Below are positions 1 through 6,548 of a DNA stretch of 6,720 nucleotides, in pieces. A program made the position numbers and the translations under genes. Origin of the DNA: Bacteroidota bacterium (GTDB lineage Bacteria > Bacteroidota > Bacteroidia > M30B66). The notes under the pieces are model-generated. The model searched no databases. It had not been told where the DNA came from and saw only the letters and a list, made by a program, of their open reading frames with translations. Each line of letters begins with the position of its first letter. Position 1 is the stretch's first letter. The stretch spans positions 1 through 6,720 of the forward strand of contig JAGQVC010000097.1 in the NCBI GenBank assembly GCA_020438185.1, given 5' to 3'.

Positions 1-454
1 TTATCTGGCCAAATTGTGCAAAAAAGTCCATATGATTGTTAGAAAGGATGAACTACGGGCTTCGAAGGCTATGCAACACCGTGTATTCAACACCCCTAAT
101 CTTGAGGTGCATTTCAACACCGAAACGCTAGAAATTGTGGGCGACCAAACAGTATCAGCTGCAAAATTCAGAAATACGCAAAGCGGTGAAGAATTTAGCA
201 TTGACGTAACGGGATTCTTCGTTGCCATCGGACACAAACCCAATTCAGATATATTTAAAGAATATCTGGATATGGATGAAAACGGTTACATCAAGACAAT
301 TCCGGGTTCAAGCAAAACCAATGTAAAAGGAGTATTTGCCTGCGGCGATGTACAGGATCATATCTATCGTCAGGCTGTTACCGCAGCAGGATCCGGCTGT
401 ATGGCTGCTCTGGATGCTGAGAGATATCTTGCTTCCAGAGGAATTGAAGAGTGA
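1..454 (+). CDS. trxB: Thioredoxin reductase, C-terminal part (5' end outside window)
   Basis: This is the 3' half of an NADPH-dependent thioredoxin reductase, the cytoplasmic FAD flavoenzyme that passes electrons from NADPH to thioredoxin. The frame is open from base 2 to the TGA at 452-454, so about 150 codons are visible and the true start lies to the left. The fragment opens in the NADPH domain: VRKDELRAS occupies the place of the HRRxxxR segment that contacts the NADPH 2'-phosphate in E. coli TrxB. It continues through VAIGHKPN and returns to the FAD domain with GVFACGDVQD, then YRQAVTAAGSGCMAALDAE, the near-invariant FAD-binding end of the family. The redox CxxC motif and the N-terminal GxGxxG would lie upstream and cannot be checked. 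The gene ends in a strong terminator, so it is transcriptionally separate from what follows. Identification is firm. An NADPH-independent relative is unlikely given the close match to the TrxB C-terminus. Confidence 0.95.
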   Translation, partial: YLAKLCKKVHMIVRKDELRASKAMQHRVFNTPNLEVHFNTETLEIVGDQTVSAAKFRNTQSGEEFSIDVTGFFVAIGHKPNSDIFKEYLDMDENGYIKTIPGSSKTNVKGVFACGDVQDHIYRQAVTAAGSGCMAALDAERYLASRGIEE

Positions 455-483
455 TGCGATAGCATTCTGTTTTATGAAGCACT

Positions 484-522
484 TCCGGCTGCTTGAATTA
501 TATCAGGCAGCCGGATTTTTTT
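484..522 (+). terminator. Rho-independent terminator of trxB
   Basis: The arms TCCGGCTGCTTGA (484-496) and TCAGGCAGCCGGA (503-515) pair over 13 positions with a single G-T wobble and a 6-base loop. Seven T residues follow at 516-522. It begins 29 bases after the trxB stop codon, where an intrinsic terminator is expected. The T-run lies on the plus-strand side, matching trxB orientation. Confidence 0.93.
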
Positions 523-698
523 CACCTGAAGGCTGAATTTATTGATGAACTCATGTAATGCAGCAAATTGAGGGAAATTCCATTGATTGAACACAGCTCA
601 AGCGGATTCGCATAATGCTTAATTTCTGTCGGTAAAATCAACCTTTCTATCGGCCGGACTTTTTCAGGTCAAAAGCAAGTTGCAGATTTGCAATCTGA
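523..698. other. Intergenic spacer before the kinase operon
   Basis: This spacer must hold the promoter of the kinase-regulator-barrel unit, because a terminator closes the gene on its left. I see no convincing Bacteroidota-type promoter (TTTG, then TAnnTTTG about 19-21 bases later). A sigma70-like pair, TTGAAC at 587-592 and CATAAT at 611-616 with an 18-base spacer, is present but fits a consensus that the primary sigma factor of this phylum does not normally use. ATTGATGAAC (541-550) and ATTGATTGAAC (583-593) are two similar words 42 bases apart. No small gene is supported on either strand. Confidence 0.5.
683..697 (+). repeat. Perfect inverted repeat abutting the kinase start codon
   Basis: CAGATT (683-688) and AATCTG (692-697) are exact reverse complements around a TGC loop. 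The ATG of the kinase gene starts two bases later, at 699. In mRNA this would form a small 6-bp hairpin covering the ribosome-landing region. It could weaken initiation or mark a protein-binding operator, or it may be chance. There is no T-run, so it is not a terminator. Confidence 0.45.
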
Positions 699-1730
699 AT
701 GAATTCAAAATACAGCACTTCCGGTTCTCCTGTTTTCCAAACTGCATTGCATGTGGTGGTCTGGCTTGCCTTTTTTGCTTTTCCGATTTTATTAAGTCCC
801 AATGATGAACCCGATTGGAAGTCTATCATTCTGCGACATATTCTTCCGCTGACATTTTCAGCTGTTCTATTTTATTCAAACTATTTTTATTTAATCAGAA
901 AATTTCTGTTTGAATCCCGAATTGGAATTTTTCTGATAAGTAACATATTATTAATACTATTATTTATTTTCTTATTTGAAGGTTTAAAAGATTTGATTTT
1001 CAAGTCAGAATTCAGGCATGATCCGCACAAACCATTAAAAATCTTTTTTTATTTCAGGGTTTTTATTTCGTACATGCTGCCAATTGGTATCAGTGTTGCC
1101 ATCCGTTCCACCCAGCGTTATCTTGAATCTCAATTTCAGCAAAAGAACAGGGAAAACGAAATGCTACGTTCGGAGCTTCAATACCTGCATTACCAAATTC
1201 AACCGCATTTCTTCTTTAACTCTTTAAACACCGTTTATTCTCTTATTTCGTCCGATCCGGGCAGGGCTCAAAAGGCACTGCACCAGCTGAGCAAACTAAT
1301 GAGGTATGTATTATATGATGCATCGGAAGAAAGAGTAAGCATCGGGAAAGAAATTGAGTTCCTGGAGAATTACATCCATGTAATGAAAGAAAGGCAAGGG
1401 CATTTATTTAATGTGAAAGCTGAATTTACAATTCAGGAAACCGGAATTTTAGTTGCCCCTCTCCTATTCATTCCGCTCGTTGAAAACGCATTTAAACATA
1501 GCATGCCATCCAATGGTATGGCTGAAATTAATATTTCGCTTAACCTTGAGAACGGTTATATTTTCTTTCGGGTTGTAAATAGTCTTCATCCTGCTGAAAG
1601 CAGTGATAAAAGTGGCATTGGTTTAGAAAATTTAAGAAAGCGGCTGGATGTTTTGTACCCGGGCAAGTATGAATTGAAAACAGACACCGATCAGGAATAT
1701 TTTATTGCTCAATTAAAAATTCAGGCATGA
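699..1730 (+). CDS. LytS/YehU-type membrane sensor histidine kinase
   Basis: This 343-residue inner-membrane sensor kinase should autophosphorylate on histidine and pass the phosphate to the regulator encoded next. Four hydrophobic segments (about residues 13-33, 43-65, 76-96 and 115-135) form the input domain, with no recognisable extracytoplasmic sensor. A coiled-coil-like stretch (140-165) leads into the His_kinase domain: QIQPHFFFNSLN carries the phospho-acceptor His170. This is the PHFLFN box of the LytS/YehU class with Phe in place of the usual Leu. The ATP-binding part has the N-box PLVENAFKH (259-267) and the G-box GIGLENLRKRL (306-316), both intact. The start is well fixed, because a TGA (696-698) lies in frame directly before the ATG. 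The 3' end overlaps the regulator gene by four bases (ATGA), which implies co-translation. The signal sensed cannot be read from sequence. Confidence 0.93.
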   Translation: MNSKYSTSGSPVFQTALHVVVWLAFFAFPILLSPNDEPDWKSIILRHILPLTFSAVLFYSNYFYLIRKFLFESRIGIFLISNILLILLFIFLFEGLKDLIFKSEFRHDPHKPLKIFFYFRVFISYMLPIGISVAIRSTQRYLESQFQQKNRENEMLRSELQYLHYQIQPHFFFNSLNTVYSLISSDPGRAQKALHQLSKLMRYVLYDASEERVSIGKEIEFLENYIHVMKERQGHLFNVKAEFTIQETGILVAPLLFIPLVENAFKHSMPSNGMAEINISLNLENGYIFFRVVNSLHPAESSDKSGIGLENLRKRLDVLYPGKYELKTDTDQEYFIAQLKIQA

Positions 1731-2425
1731 AGAAGCTCAGAGTAATTATAGCAGATGATGAGTTGCCAGCCTTGAAACTCACCGAATCCTATGTTTTACA
1801 AACACCATCACTCGAATTAATATCATCCTGCAGCTCGGCTGCAGAAGTAATTGAGCAGACAAAGAACCATACAGCTGATTTATATTTACTAGATATTCAA
1901 ATGCCGGGTATGAATGGTCTGGAATTAAGAAAAAGATTGCCCGATGAAGCCGGTGTTATTTTTACCACGGCATTTGCAGAATTTGCAATTGAAGGATTTA
2001 AGGCAAATGCCATCGATTATTTACTGAAGCCTTTTGATTACGATGAATTCCACAAAGCAATTAAAAAGGCTCAGCAAAGACTGGAAAGGAGTAATGATTC
2101 AGTTGACGGATTTTTCGTTAAAACTGAATATCACCTCGAGAAAATACGCTTCGGTGAATTATTATTCGCAGAAAGCAATCGTGATTACATCCGGCTTTAT
2201 CTTAACAAACAACAAGAAGCTGTGAATACCCAGATGACTTTGAAAGAACTGGAAGAGCAACTGCCTTCGGATAGTTTTATGCGGGTTCACAGGTCTTTTA
2301 TTGTAAATCTACATTGCATTGATCAGGTTGAAAAAAACCGCATTTATATTGGAAAACATCAAATTCCGGTGGCGGAGAGCTACAGGAACGATTTTCAAAA
2401 TTACATCAGAAAACACACATTATAA
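1727..2425 (+). CDS. LytTR-family response regulator
   Basis: This 232-residue cytoplasmic DNA-binding regulator is the partner of the overlapping kinase gene. The receiver domain (about 3-118) has the acidic pair Asp10/Asp11, phospho-acceptor Asp56 in LLDIQMPGMNG, the Thr80/Thr81 switch position and Lys101 in the KPF motif, so it should be phosphorylatable. A linker leads to a LytTR domain (about 127-230) with its signature FMRVHRSFIVNL (184-195) followed by the VEKNRIYIG turn and the VAESYR segment near the end. LytTR domains bind direct repeats upstream of target genes. Family length is typical (about 230-250). The ATG overlaps the kinase stop codon, and the barrel gene begins four bases after its own stop. 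Its targets are unknown; the adjacent barrel gene is an obvious candidate, by inference only. Confidence 0.95.
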   Translation: MKKLRVIIADDELPALKLTESYVLQTPSLELISSCSSAAEVIEQTKNHTADLYLLDIQMPGMNGLELRKRLPDEAGVIFTTAFAEFAIEGFKANAIDYLLKPFDYDEFHKAIKKAQQRLERSNDSVDGFFVKTEYHLEKIRFGELLFAESNRDYIRLYLNKQQEAVNTQMTLKELEEQLPSDSFMRVHRSFIVNLHCIDQVEKNRIYIGKHQIPVAESYRNDFQNYIRKHTL

Positions 2426-2429
2426 TTTC

Positions 2430-5303
2430 ATGGGATTCAGACTTTTTTTGCTATTCACTTTTATTGGGATAAGCGTAAATGGATTTAGTCAGACGTATAG
2501 TTTAACTGGAAAAGCAACTGCAGGTGATGGCTCGGGAAGTTTGCCGGGGGCGGCAATTTCCTTAGTTAAATTGCCCGATTCAACGCTTTTTGCAACTGTT
2601 GCAACCGATGTGAATGGTAATTTTTCTATTTCAGAAATACCTGGAGGAAATTATGCTTTCAATGCTCATTTTCTGGGCTTTAAGGATGAAACACGGACAC
2701 TCAGGTTTGACAGAAATATTAATCTGGGAGAAATTGTTCTGAGCAATGACGCAAAGCTGCTTAAGACTGCCGAAGTTGAAGGCAATCAGATAAGAACTGT
2801 GATTAAGGGTGATACTACCGAAATGAATGCGGATGCTTTTAAAACCAATCCTGATGCTACGCTTGAAGACCTGGTTAAAAAAATGCCGGGCATTCAGGTG
2901 AAAAACGGAACTGTTAAAGCCGGAGGTGAGCAGGTTCAAAAGGTTCTGATAGATGGCAAAGAATTTTTCGGTGATGACGTTTCGATGGCCATGAAAAATC
3001 TTCCAGCCCAGGTAGTTGATAAAATTCAGTATTTCGATAAATTATCCGACCAGGCACAGTTTACCGGATTTGATGATGGCAATTCGCGTCGAACCTTAAA
3101 TGTAATTACCAAGGGAGGCGTAAAAGAGGCGAAATTCGGGAAGGTTTATGCCGGAGGCGGAACAAATGACCGTTACAGTGCCGGAGCCAACGTTAACATA
3201 TTTAAAAACAACCGGAGATTTACCTTCATTTCCCAATCAAATAATATTAATCAGCAAAATTTTGGAGATGAAGATTTGCTTGGATTGACTCAAGCCGGAG
3301 GAGGACGCGTAGGGGGCAGAGGGCGTATGATGGGTATGTCTTCGGGGACGAATGATCCTTCCAATTTTATGGTTTCGCAACAAAGCGGGATTACAAATAC
3401 CAATTCACTGGGAATGAATTTTTCCGATTCATTAAGCCCGAAGATTAAATTGAGTGCGAGTTATTTTTTCAATAATGGCTATAACAGAAATGAGCAGGAT
3501 TTATCCAGGGATTATTATTTAAACGACAGTACTTCTCAGATTTACGATGAAATAAATCGTTCGTGGAATAATAATTTAAATCACCGTTTAAATTTACGAA
3601 TGGAGCTTACACTTGATTCAAATAATTCAATTATTTACACTCCGAAAGTTTCGTGGCAAGGCAACAGCAGTAATGCTTTTGTTAATGGAAACACCAGCAT
3701 TAATAACCTTATTAATCTTAGTCTTACCAATACAGAAACACCTCAAAGCAGCAGCGGATATTCCACATCTCAGAATTTGCTGTTTCAGCACAAAATGAAA
3801 AAAGCCGGGCGCACTGTTTCGCTGGCTTTAAATGTAGATGCGAACGAAAGACACAACGACGGCAATCAATATTCAGAAAATACATTTTTCGAAAATGATT
3901 CCACAATTAATTTAAATCAGCTTAATCAAACATACAGCAATTCACAAACATATTCAGCCAATCTGGTCTATTCTGAGCCTCTGGGTAAGGCTGCTCAGAT
4001 ATTCATGAATTACAGGCCATCGTTGACGGAGAGCATTTCGCTTAAAGAAACAAATCAATTTAATGAAATTATCAGTTCTTATTCAAGAATCGACAGCACT
4101 TTATCGAACCGGTATGAGAACACACTTCAAACTCAGCTTGGAGGAGCCGGAATAAGATTAAGATCGAAGAAGCTTTTTTCGGTCTTTAGTATGAATGCGC
4201 AATATGTAACTCTTGACGGGGTGCAAACATTCCCTTTTCAATCAACTATTAAAAAGAACTTCTTCAATATAGTTCCGTTTGCAATGGTTCGATATAAGTT
4301 TAGCACATCTTCAAACATGAGATTGTTTTACAGATCGAGCACGAGTGCACCATCCGTTTCCCAATTACAAAATGTGTTGGACAATTCAAATCCATTGCAA
4401 CTTAGTATAGGTAATTCTGACCTGAAGCAGGCTTATTCACAAAATGTTCATTTAAGCTGGAATAAAACATGGACAGCGACAAGCCGGTCATTATTCGTTA
4501 ATTTAAGCGGTTCAAATACGTCGGATTATATCGCCAGCTCAAGTATTATAGCAAGCACAGATACAATTGCAGAAGGAGGAATTACATTAAGAACCGGAAG
4601 TCAATTAACACGGCCGGTAAATATAAACGGACAGTATAATTTTAATTCATTAGTAACCTGGTCGAGTCCTGTTAAATGGATTAAATCAACCGTTAATATT
4701 CAGGGAGGGCTCAATTACTCTTTGACACCGGGTTTGATTAACGGGGTTAAGAATCAGACCAATAATTATGGTTATACAGGGGGATTGGTGATAGCAAGTA
4801 ATATTAGCGAAAGCCTTGACTTTAATGTTGGATATAACGGATCTTACTATGTGGTAGAGAACACTTTGCAACCGGCCTTGAACAATAATTACTTTGTACA
4901 TACCGGAACATTACGCGCTAACTGGCTACCCTGGAAAGGCCTGGTTATTAATACAGAAACGGCATACTCTAATTATCAGGGTTTGGGTGATGGCTTTAAT
5001 CAGGAGTTTATTCTGCTTAACGCAGGATTGGGATATAAATTCCTGAAAAAGCGTGCAGGTGAAATTAAACTTAGTGTATATGACTTACTGAATCAAAACA
5101 CCAGCATAAGCCGGACAGTTACAGGAACCTATGTAGAGGACAGCAATGCGCTTGTTCTGAATCGTTATTTTATGTTAACTTTTACATACACTTTCCGCAA
5201 GTTCAATGGCATGAAAGCTCCTGAAAGAGAATCGGATGAGCACAGACACATGGGCCCACCACCTCAGGGCGGACCGGGCGGTCCACCACCTCCGGGGCAT
5301 TAA
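2430..5303 (+). CDS. TonB-receptor-like outer-membrane beta-barrel protein
   Basis: This 957-residue outer-membrane protein resembles the Bacteroidota TonB-dependent-receptor-like barrels. The chosen ATG gives a clean signal peptide (MGFRLFLLFTFIGISVNGFSQ, probable cut near residue 21). The frame is open further upstream to 2319, but that would lie inside the regulator gene and bury the signal peptide. Residues 22-115 form a carboxypeptidase-regulatory-like beta-sandwich (LPGAAISLV, then TDVNGNFSISEIPGG). Residues about 117-228 are a plug domain (TLEDLVKKMPGIQV, QKVLIDGKEFFGDD, RRTLNVITKGG). An Asn/Ser-rich barrel follows, with a Gly/Arg/Met loop near 285-306, and closes at about 925 with FTYTFRKF. 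A 32-residue Pro/Gly/His tail comes after it. I see no clear TonB box and no SusD partner, so it is not a typical SusC. Substrate is unknown. The four-base gap to the regulator gene implies coupling. Confidence 0.88.
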   Translation: MGFRLFLLFTFIGISVNGFSQTYSLTGKATAGDGSGSLPGAAISLVKLPDSTLFATVATDVNGNFSISEIPGGNYAFNAHFLGFKDETRTLRFDRNINLGEIVLSNDAKLLKTAEVEGNQIRTVIKGDTTEMNADAFKTNPDATLEDLVKKMPGIQVKNGTVKAGGEQVQKVLIDGKEFFGDDVSMAMKNLPAQVVDKIQYFDKLSDQAQFTGFDDGNSRRTLNVITKGGVKEAKFGKVYAGGGTNDRYSAGANVNIFKNNRRFTFISQSNNINQQNFGDEDLLGLTQAGGGRVGGRGRMMGMSSGTNDPSNFMVSQQSGITNTNSLGMNFSDSLSPKIKLSASYFFNNGYNRNEQDLSRDYYLNDSTSQIYDEINRSWNNNLNHRLNLRMELTLDSNNSIIYTPKVSWQGNSSNAFVNGNTSINNLINLSLTNTETPQSSSGYSTSQNLLFQHKMKKAGRTVSLALNVDANERHNDGNQYSENTFFENDSTINLNQLNQTYSNSQTYSANLVYSEPLGKAAQIFMNYRPSLTESISLKETNQFNEIISSYSRIDSTLSNRYENTLQTQLGGAGIRLRSKKLFSVFSMNAQYVTLDGVQTFPFQSTIKKNFFNIVPFAMVRYKFSTSSNMRLFYRSSTSAPSVSQLQNVLDNSNPLQLSIGNSDLKQAYSQNVHLSWNKTWTATSRSLFVNLSGSNTSDYIASSSIIASTDTIAEGGITLRTGSQLTRPVNINGQYNFNSLVTWSSPVKWIKSTVNIQGGLNYSLTPGLINGVKNQTNNYGYTGGLVIASNISESLDFNVGYNGSYYVVENTLQPALNNNYFVHTGTLRANWLPWKGLVINTETAYSNYQGLGDGFNQEFILLNAGLGYKFLKKRAGEIKLSVYDLLNQNTSISRTVTGTYVEDSNALVLNRYFMLTFTYTFRKFNGMKAPERESDEHRHMGPPPQGGPGGPPPPGH
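5205..5300 (+). other. Pro/Gly/His-rich C-terminal tail of the barrel protein
   Basis: Residues 926-957 follow the aromatic end of the last barrel strand. They contain nine Pro, seven Gly and three His (938, 940, 957), with an acidic/basic stretch first (ERESDEHRH) and then PPPQGGPGGPPPPGH. The DNA is much richer in G+C than the rest of the gene and includes the 10-base direct repeat CCACCACCTC at 5256-5265 and 5283-5292. Outer-membrane barrels usually end at the last strand, so the tail is presumably an unstructured periplasmic extension. Its role is unknown. Confidence 0.7.
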
Positions 5304-5322
5304 GAAACGCTTATTGAGTCAA
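5304..5322. other. Short convergent intergenic gap
   Basis: Only 19 bases separate the stop codons of the barrel gene (+) and the AI-2E-family gene (-). The palindrome ATTGA-G-TCAAT (5313-5323) has a one-base loop and no good T-run, so it is not a convincing terminator. How the two converging transcripts end is not visible here. Confidence 0.6.
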
Positions 5323-6369
5323 TTATTTGGAAATATTTTGTCCCAAAAGCTCACTTACAGGTTTTAATGAAGGATAATAGCTGCAGAATACCCTAAACAT
5401 AGCAGTTATTGGCAAAAATAGAATCATACCGGGTATGCCCCATAAATAACCACCAGCAATAAGGCTTACAATGGAGGCGAAAGCGTTTAAATTTAATGAG
5501 CCGCCAACAATTTTTGGAGTCAGAAAATTGCTTTCGATCAATTGAACAGCCCAGAATGATATAAGTATACCAAAGGCTGTCGAAATTGAACCTGTAGTTA
5601 AATACGCGTAAACAACGGGAATTGCAGCTCCAACAGTTGTACCTATGTAAGGAACAATAGCCATAAGAGCTGCCAAACAACCCAGAAAAAGGAAATTGTC
5701 AATGTGGAACAAAAATAAAATACCGCTGTTGCAGGTTCCAAGTATTAATAACATTAGCCCCATTCCCGAAATGTATGATTGCCCAACTTTACTAATTCCC
5801 GCAATCATTTCACTTACTTTCTGAACGTTAGATGCAGATGTCAGACTGAGAATTACTTTCCTGACCCCTCCTCTGTATATTAGAAAGAGAAAAACATAAA
5901 CCATGGTTAGCAAGGCATTCATGAAAAAGTTAGTTGTAAAAAGAATTGAATTTGAAACAATTGACTTTCCTGATTCTTTGGCCATGTCGATGCTGCTGTC
6001 TTTAATATCCTCAGAAGCGATAGGTTCTGTACTTGAAAAGTTTGAGTTTACCCAATGAAGAGAATCATCAAACAATTTTTCTAATCTGAACTGCATTAAA
6101 GACAGGTCTCCCAAAAGCTTACCTAACTGCTTCCAAAGCAAGGTTACGATTAACCCAATAAATAAGGTTACTAATAATATAGAAATAAAAGAAGATATTT
6201 CTCTTCTGATTTTTCTGTTCTCAAACCATTTGCAAAGTGGCAGAATAATTAATGCAATCAGAATAGCAAACGTTACCGGTATTAAAATTGGGCCGGCATA
6301 ATACAAAAAGAGAATCAGCCCTGCCAGACATGCAATTTTGTAAAAGTATTCCTGAAATGAAATGCTCAT
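5323..6369 (-). CDS. AI-2E/PerM-family membrane transporter
   Basis: This is a polytopic inner-membrane protein of the AI-2E transporter family (PerM, YdiK and TqsA relatives). Members have been linked to autoinducer-2 export or to Na+/H+ exchange, but substrate cannot be read from sequence. From the chosen ATG it is 348 residues long, close to the family norm. Hydrophobic segments lie at about 11-45 (two helices), 58-79, 138-165, 200-250 (two or three helices), 262-276 and 296-325. A hydrophilic region (about 81-137) sits after the third. Family hallmarks are VPYIGTTVGAAIP (239-251), then QLIESNFLTPKIVGGSLNLN (276-295) and GGYLWGIPGMILFLPI (306-321). A longer frame starts at 6486, but its extra 39 residues have no family counterpart and that start lies in the loop of the upstream gene's terminator. 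MSISFQEYFYKIACLAG is therefore preferred. No Shine-Dalgarno is seen. Confidence 0.9.
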   Translation of the reverse strand: MSISFQEYFYKIACLAGLILFLYYAGPILIPVTFAILIALIILPLCKWFENRKIRREISSFISILLVTLFIGLIVTLLWKQLGKLLGDLSLMQFRLEKLFDDSLHWVNSNFSSTEPIASEDIKDSSIDMAKESGKSIVSNSILFTTNFFMNALLTMVYVFLFLIYRGGVRKVILSLTSASNVQKVSEMIAGISKVGQSYISGMGLMLLILGTCNSGILFLFHIDNFLFLGCLAALMAIVPYIGTTVGAAIPVVYAYLTTGSISTAFGILISFWAVQLIESNFLTPKIVGGSLNLNAFASIVSLIAGGYLWGIPGMILFLPITAMFRVFCSYYPSLKPVSELLGQNISK

Positions 6370-6450
6370 ATTGCTGAATTTTTGTTGGCTGAACTGATTC
6401 TCTTTGATCGGGTTAGGCTTAATTCGGTAATAATTAATAATTAAAGGATT
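6370..6450 (-). promoter_or_regulatory. Probable leader and promoter region of the AI-2E-family gene
   Basis: If transcription from the right stops at the 6451-6519 hairpin, the transporter gene needs its own promoter in or near these 81 bases. The upstream half is very A/T-rich, with TAATAAT repeated in tandem at 6428-6441 on the plus strand. No box matches the Bacteroidota consensus well, so no precise promoter is called. Confidence 0.3.
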
Positions 6451-6519
6451 AATAAAAATCAGTACCGCTGCCACATTTATAACCAACCTGAAGAATTAGC
6501 TTAACAGCGGCACTGATTT
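6451..6519 (-). terminator. Rho-independent terminator of the CsbD-like gene
   Basis: Read on the minus strand, AAATCAGTGCCGCTG (6519-6505) pairs with CAGCGGTACTGATTT (6470-6456) over 15 positions. The only non-Watson-Crick pair is a G-U wobble, which would be an A-C mismatch if transcribed the other way. The stem runs into TTTTTATT (6458-6451). The loop is long, 34 bases. It begins about 30 bases after the CsbD-like stop codon. Direction of the T-run and the wobble both point to the minus strand. Confidence 0.78.
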
Positions 6520-6548
6520 AAAAGAGAGGGTTTCGGTTAATATTAAAT

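Noticed and set aside
541..593. Two similar words, ATTGATGAAC and ATTGATTGAAC, as a possible LytTR binding pair
   Set aside because: The spacing (42 bases) is longer than the usual separation of LytTR direct repeats, and the words do not match a LytTR consensus I can name.
587..616. Sigma70-like promoter TTGAAC - 18 bases - CATAAT
   Set aside because: It resembles the enterobacterial consensus, but Bacteroidota primary sigma factors use different boxes, and single matches of this quality occur by chance in A/T-rich spacers.
647..829. Minus-strand open frame over the kinase 5' end, and similar short antisense frames within the barrel, trxB and transporter genes
   Set aside because: They lie opposite well-identified coding regions, show no family motifs, and are shadows of the real genes.
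2319..2429. Upstream extension of the barrel reading frame inside the regulator gene
   Set aside because: It overlaps the LytTR coding region in another frame and would place 37 non-hydrophobic residues before an otherwise perfect signal peptide; the ATG at 2430 is far better.
5271..5284. GC-rich hairpin GGACC-GGGC-GGTCC near the end of the barrel gene
   Set aside because: Only five base pairs, no T-run, and explained by Gly/Pro codons in the tail.
5313..5323. Palindrome ATTGAGTCAAT as a bidirectional terminator between the convergent genes
   Set aside because: The loop is a single base, the stem is A/T-rich, and no T-run follows on either strand.
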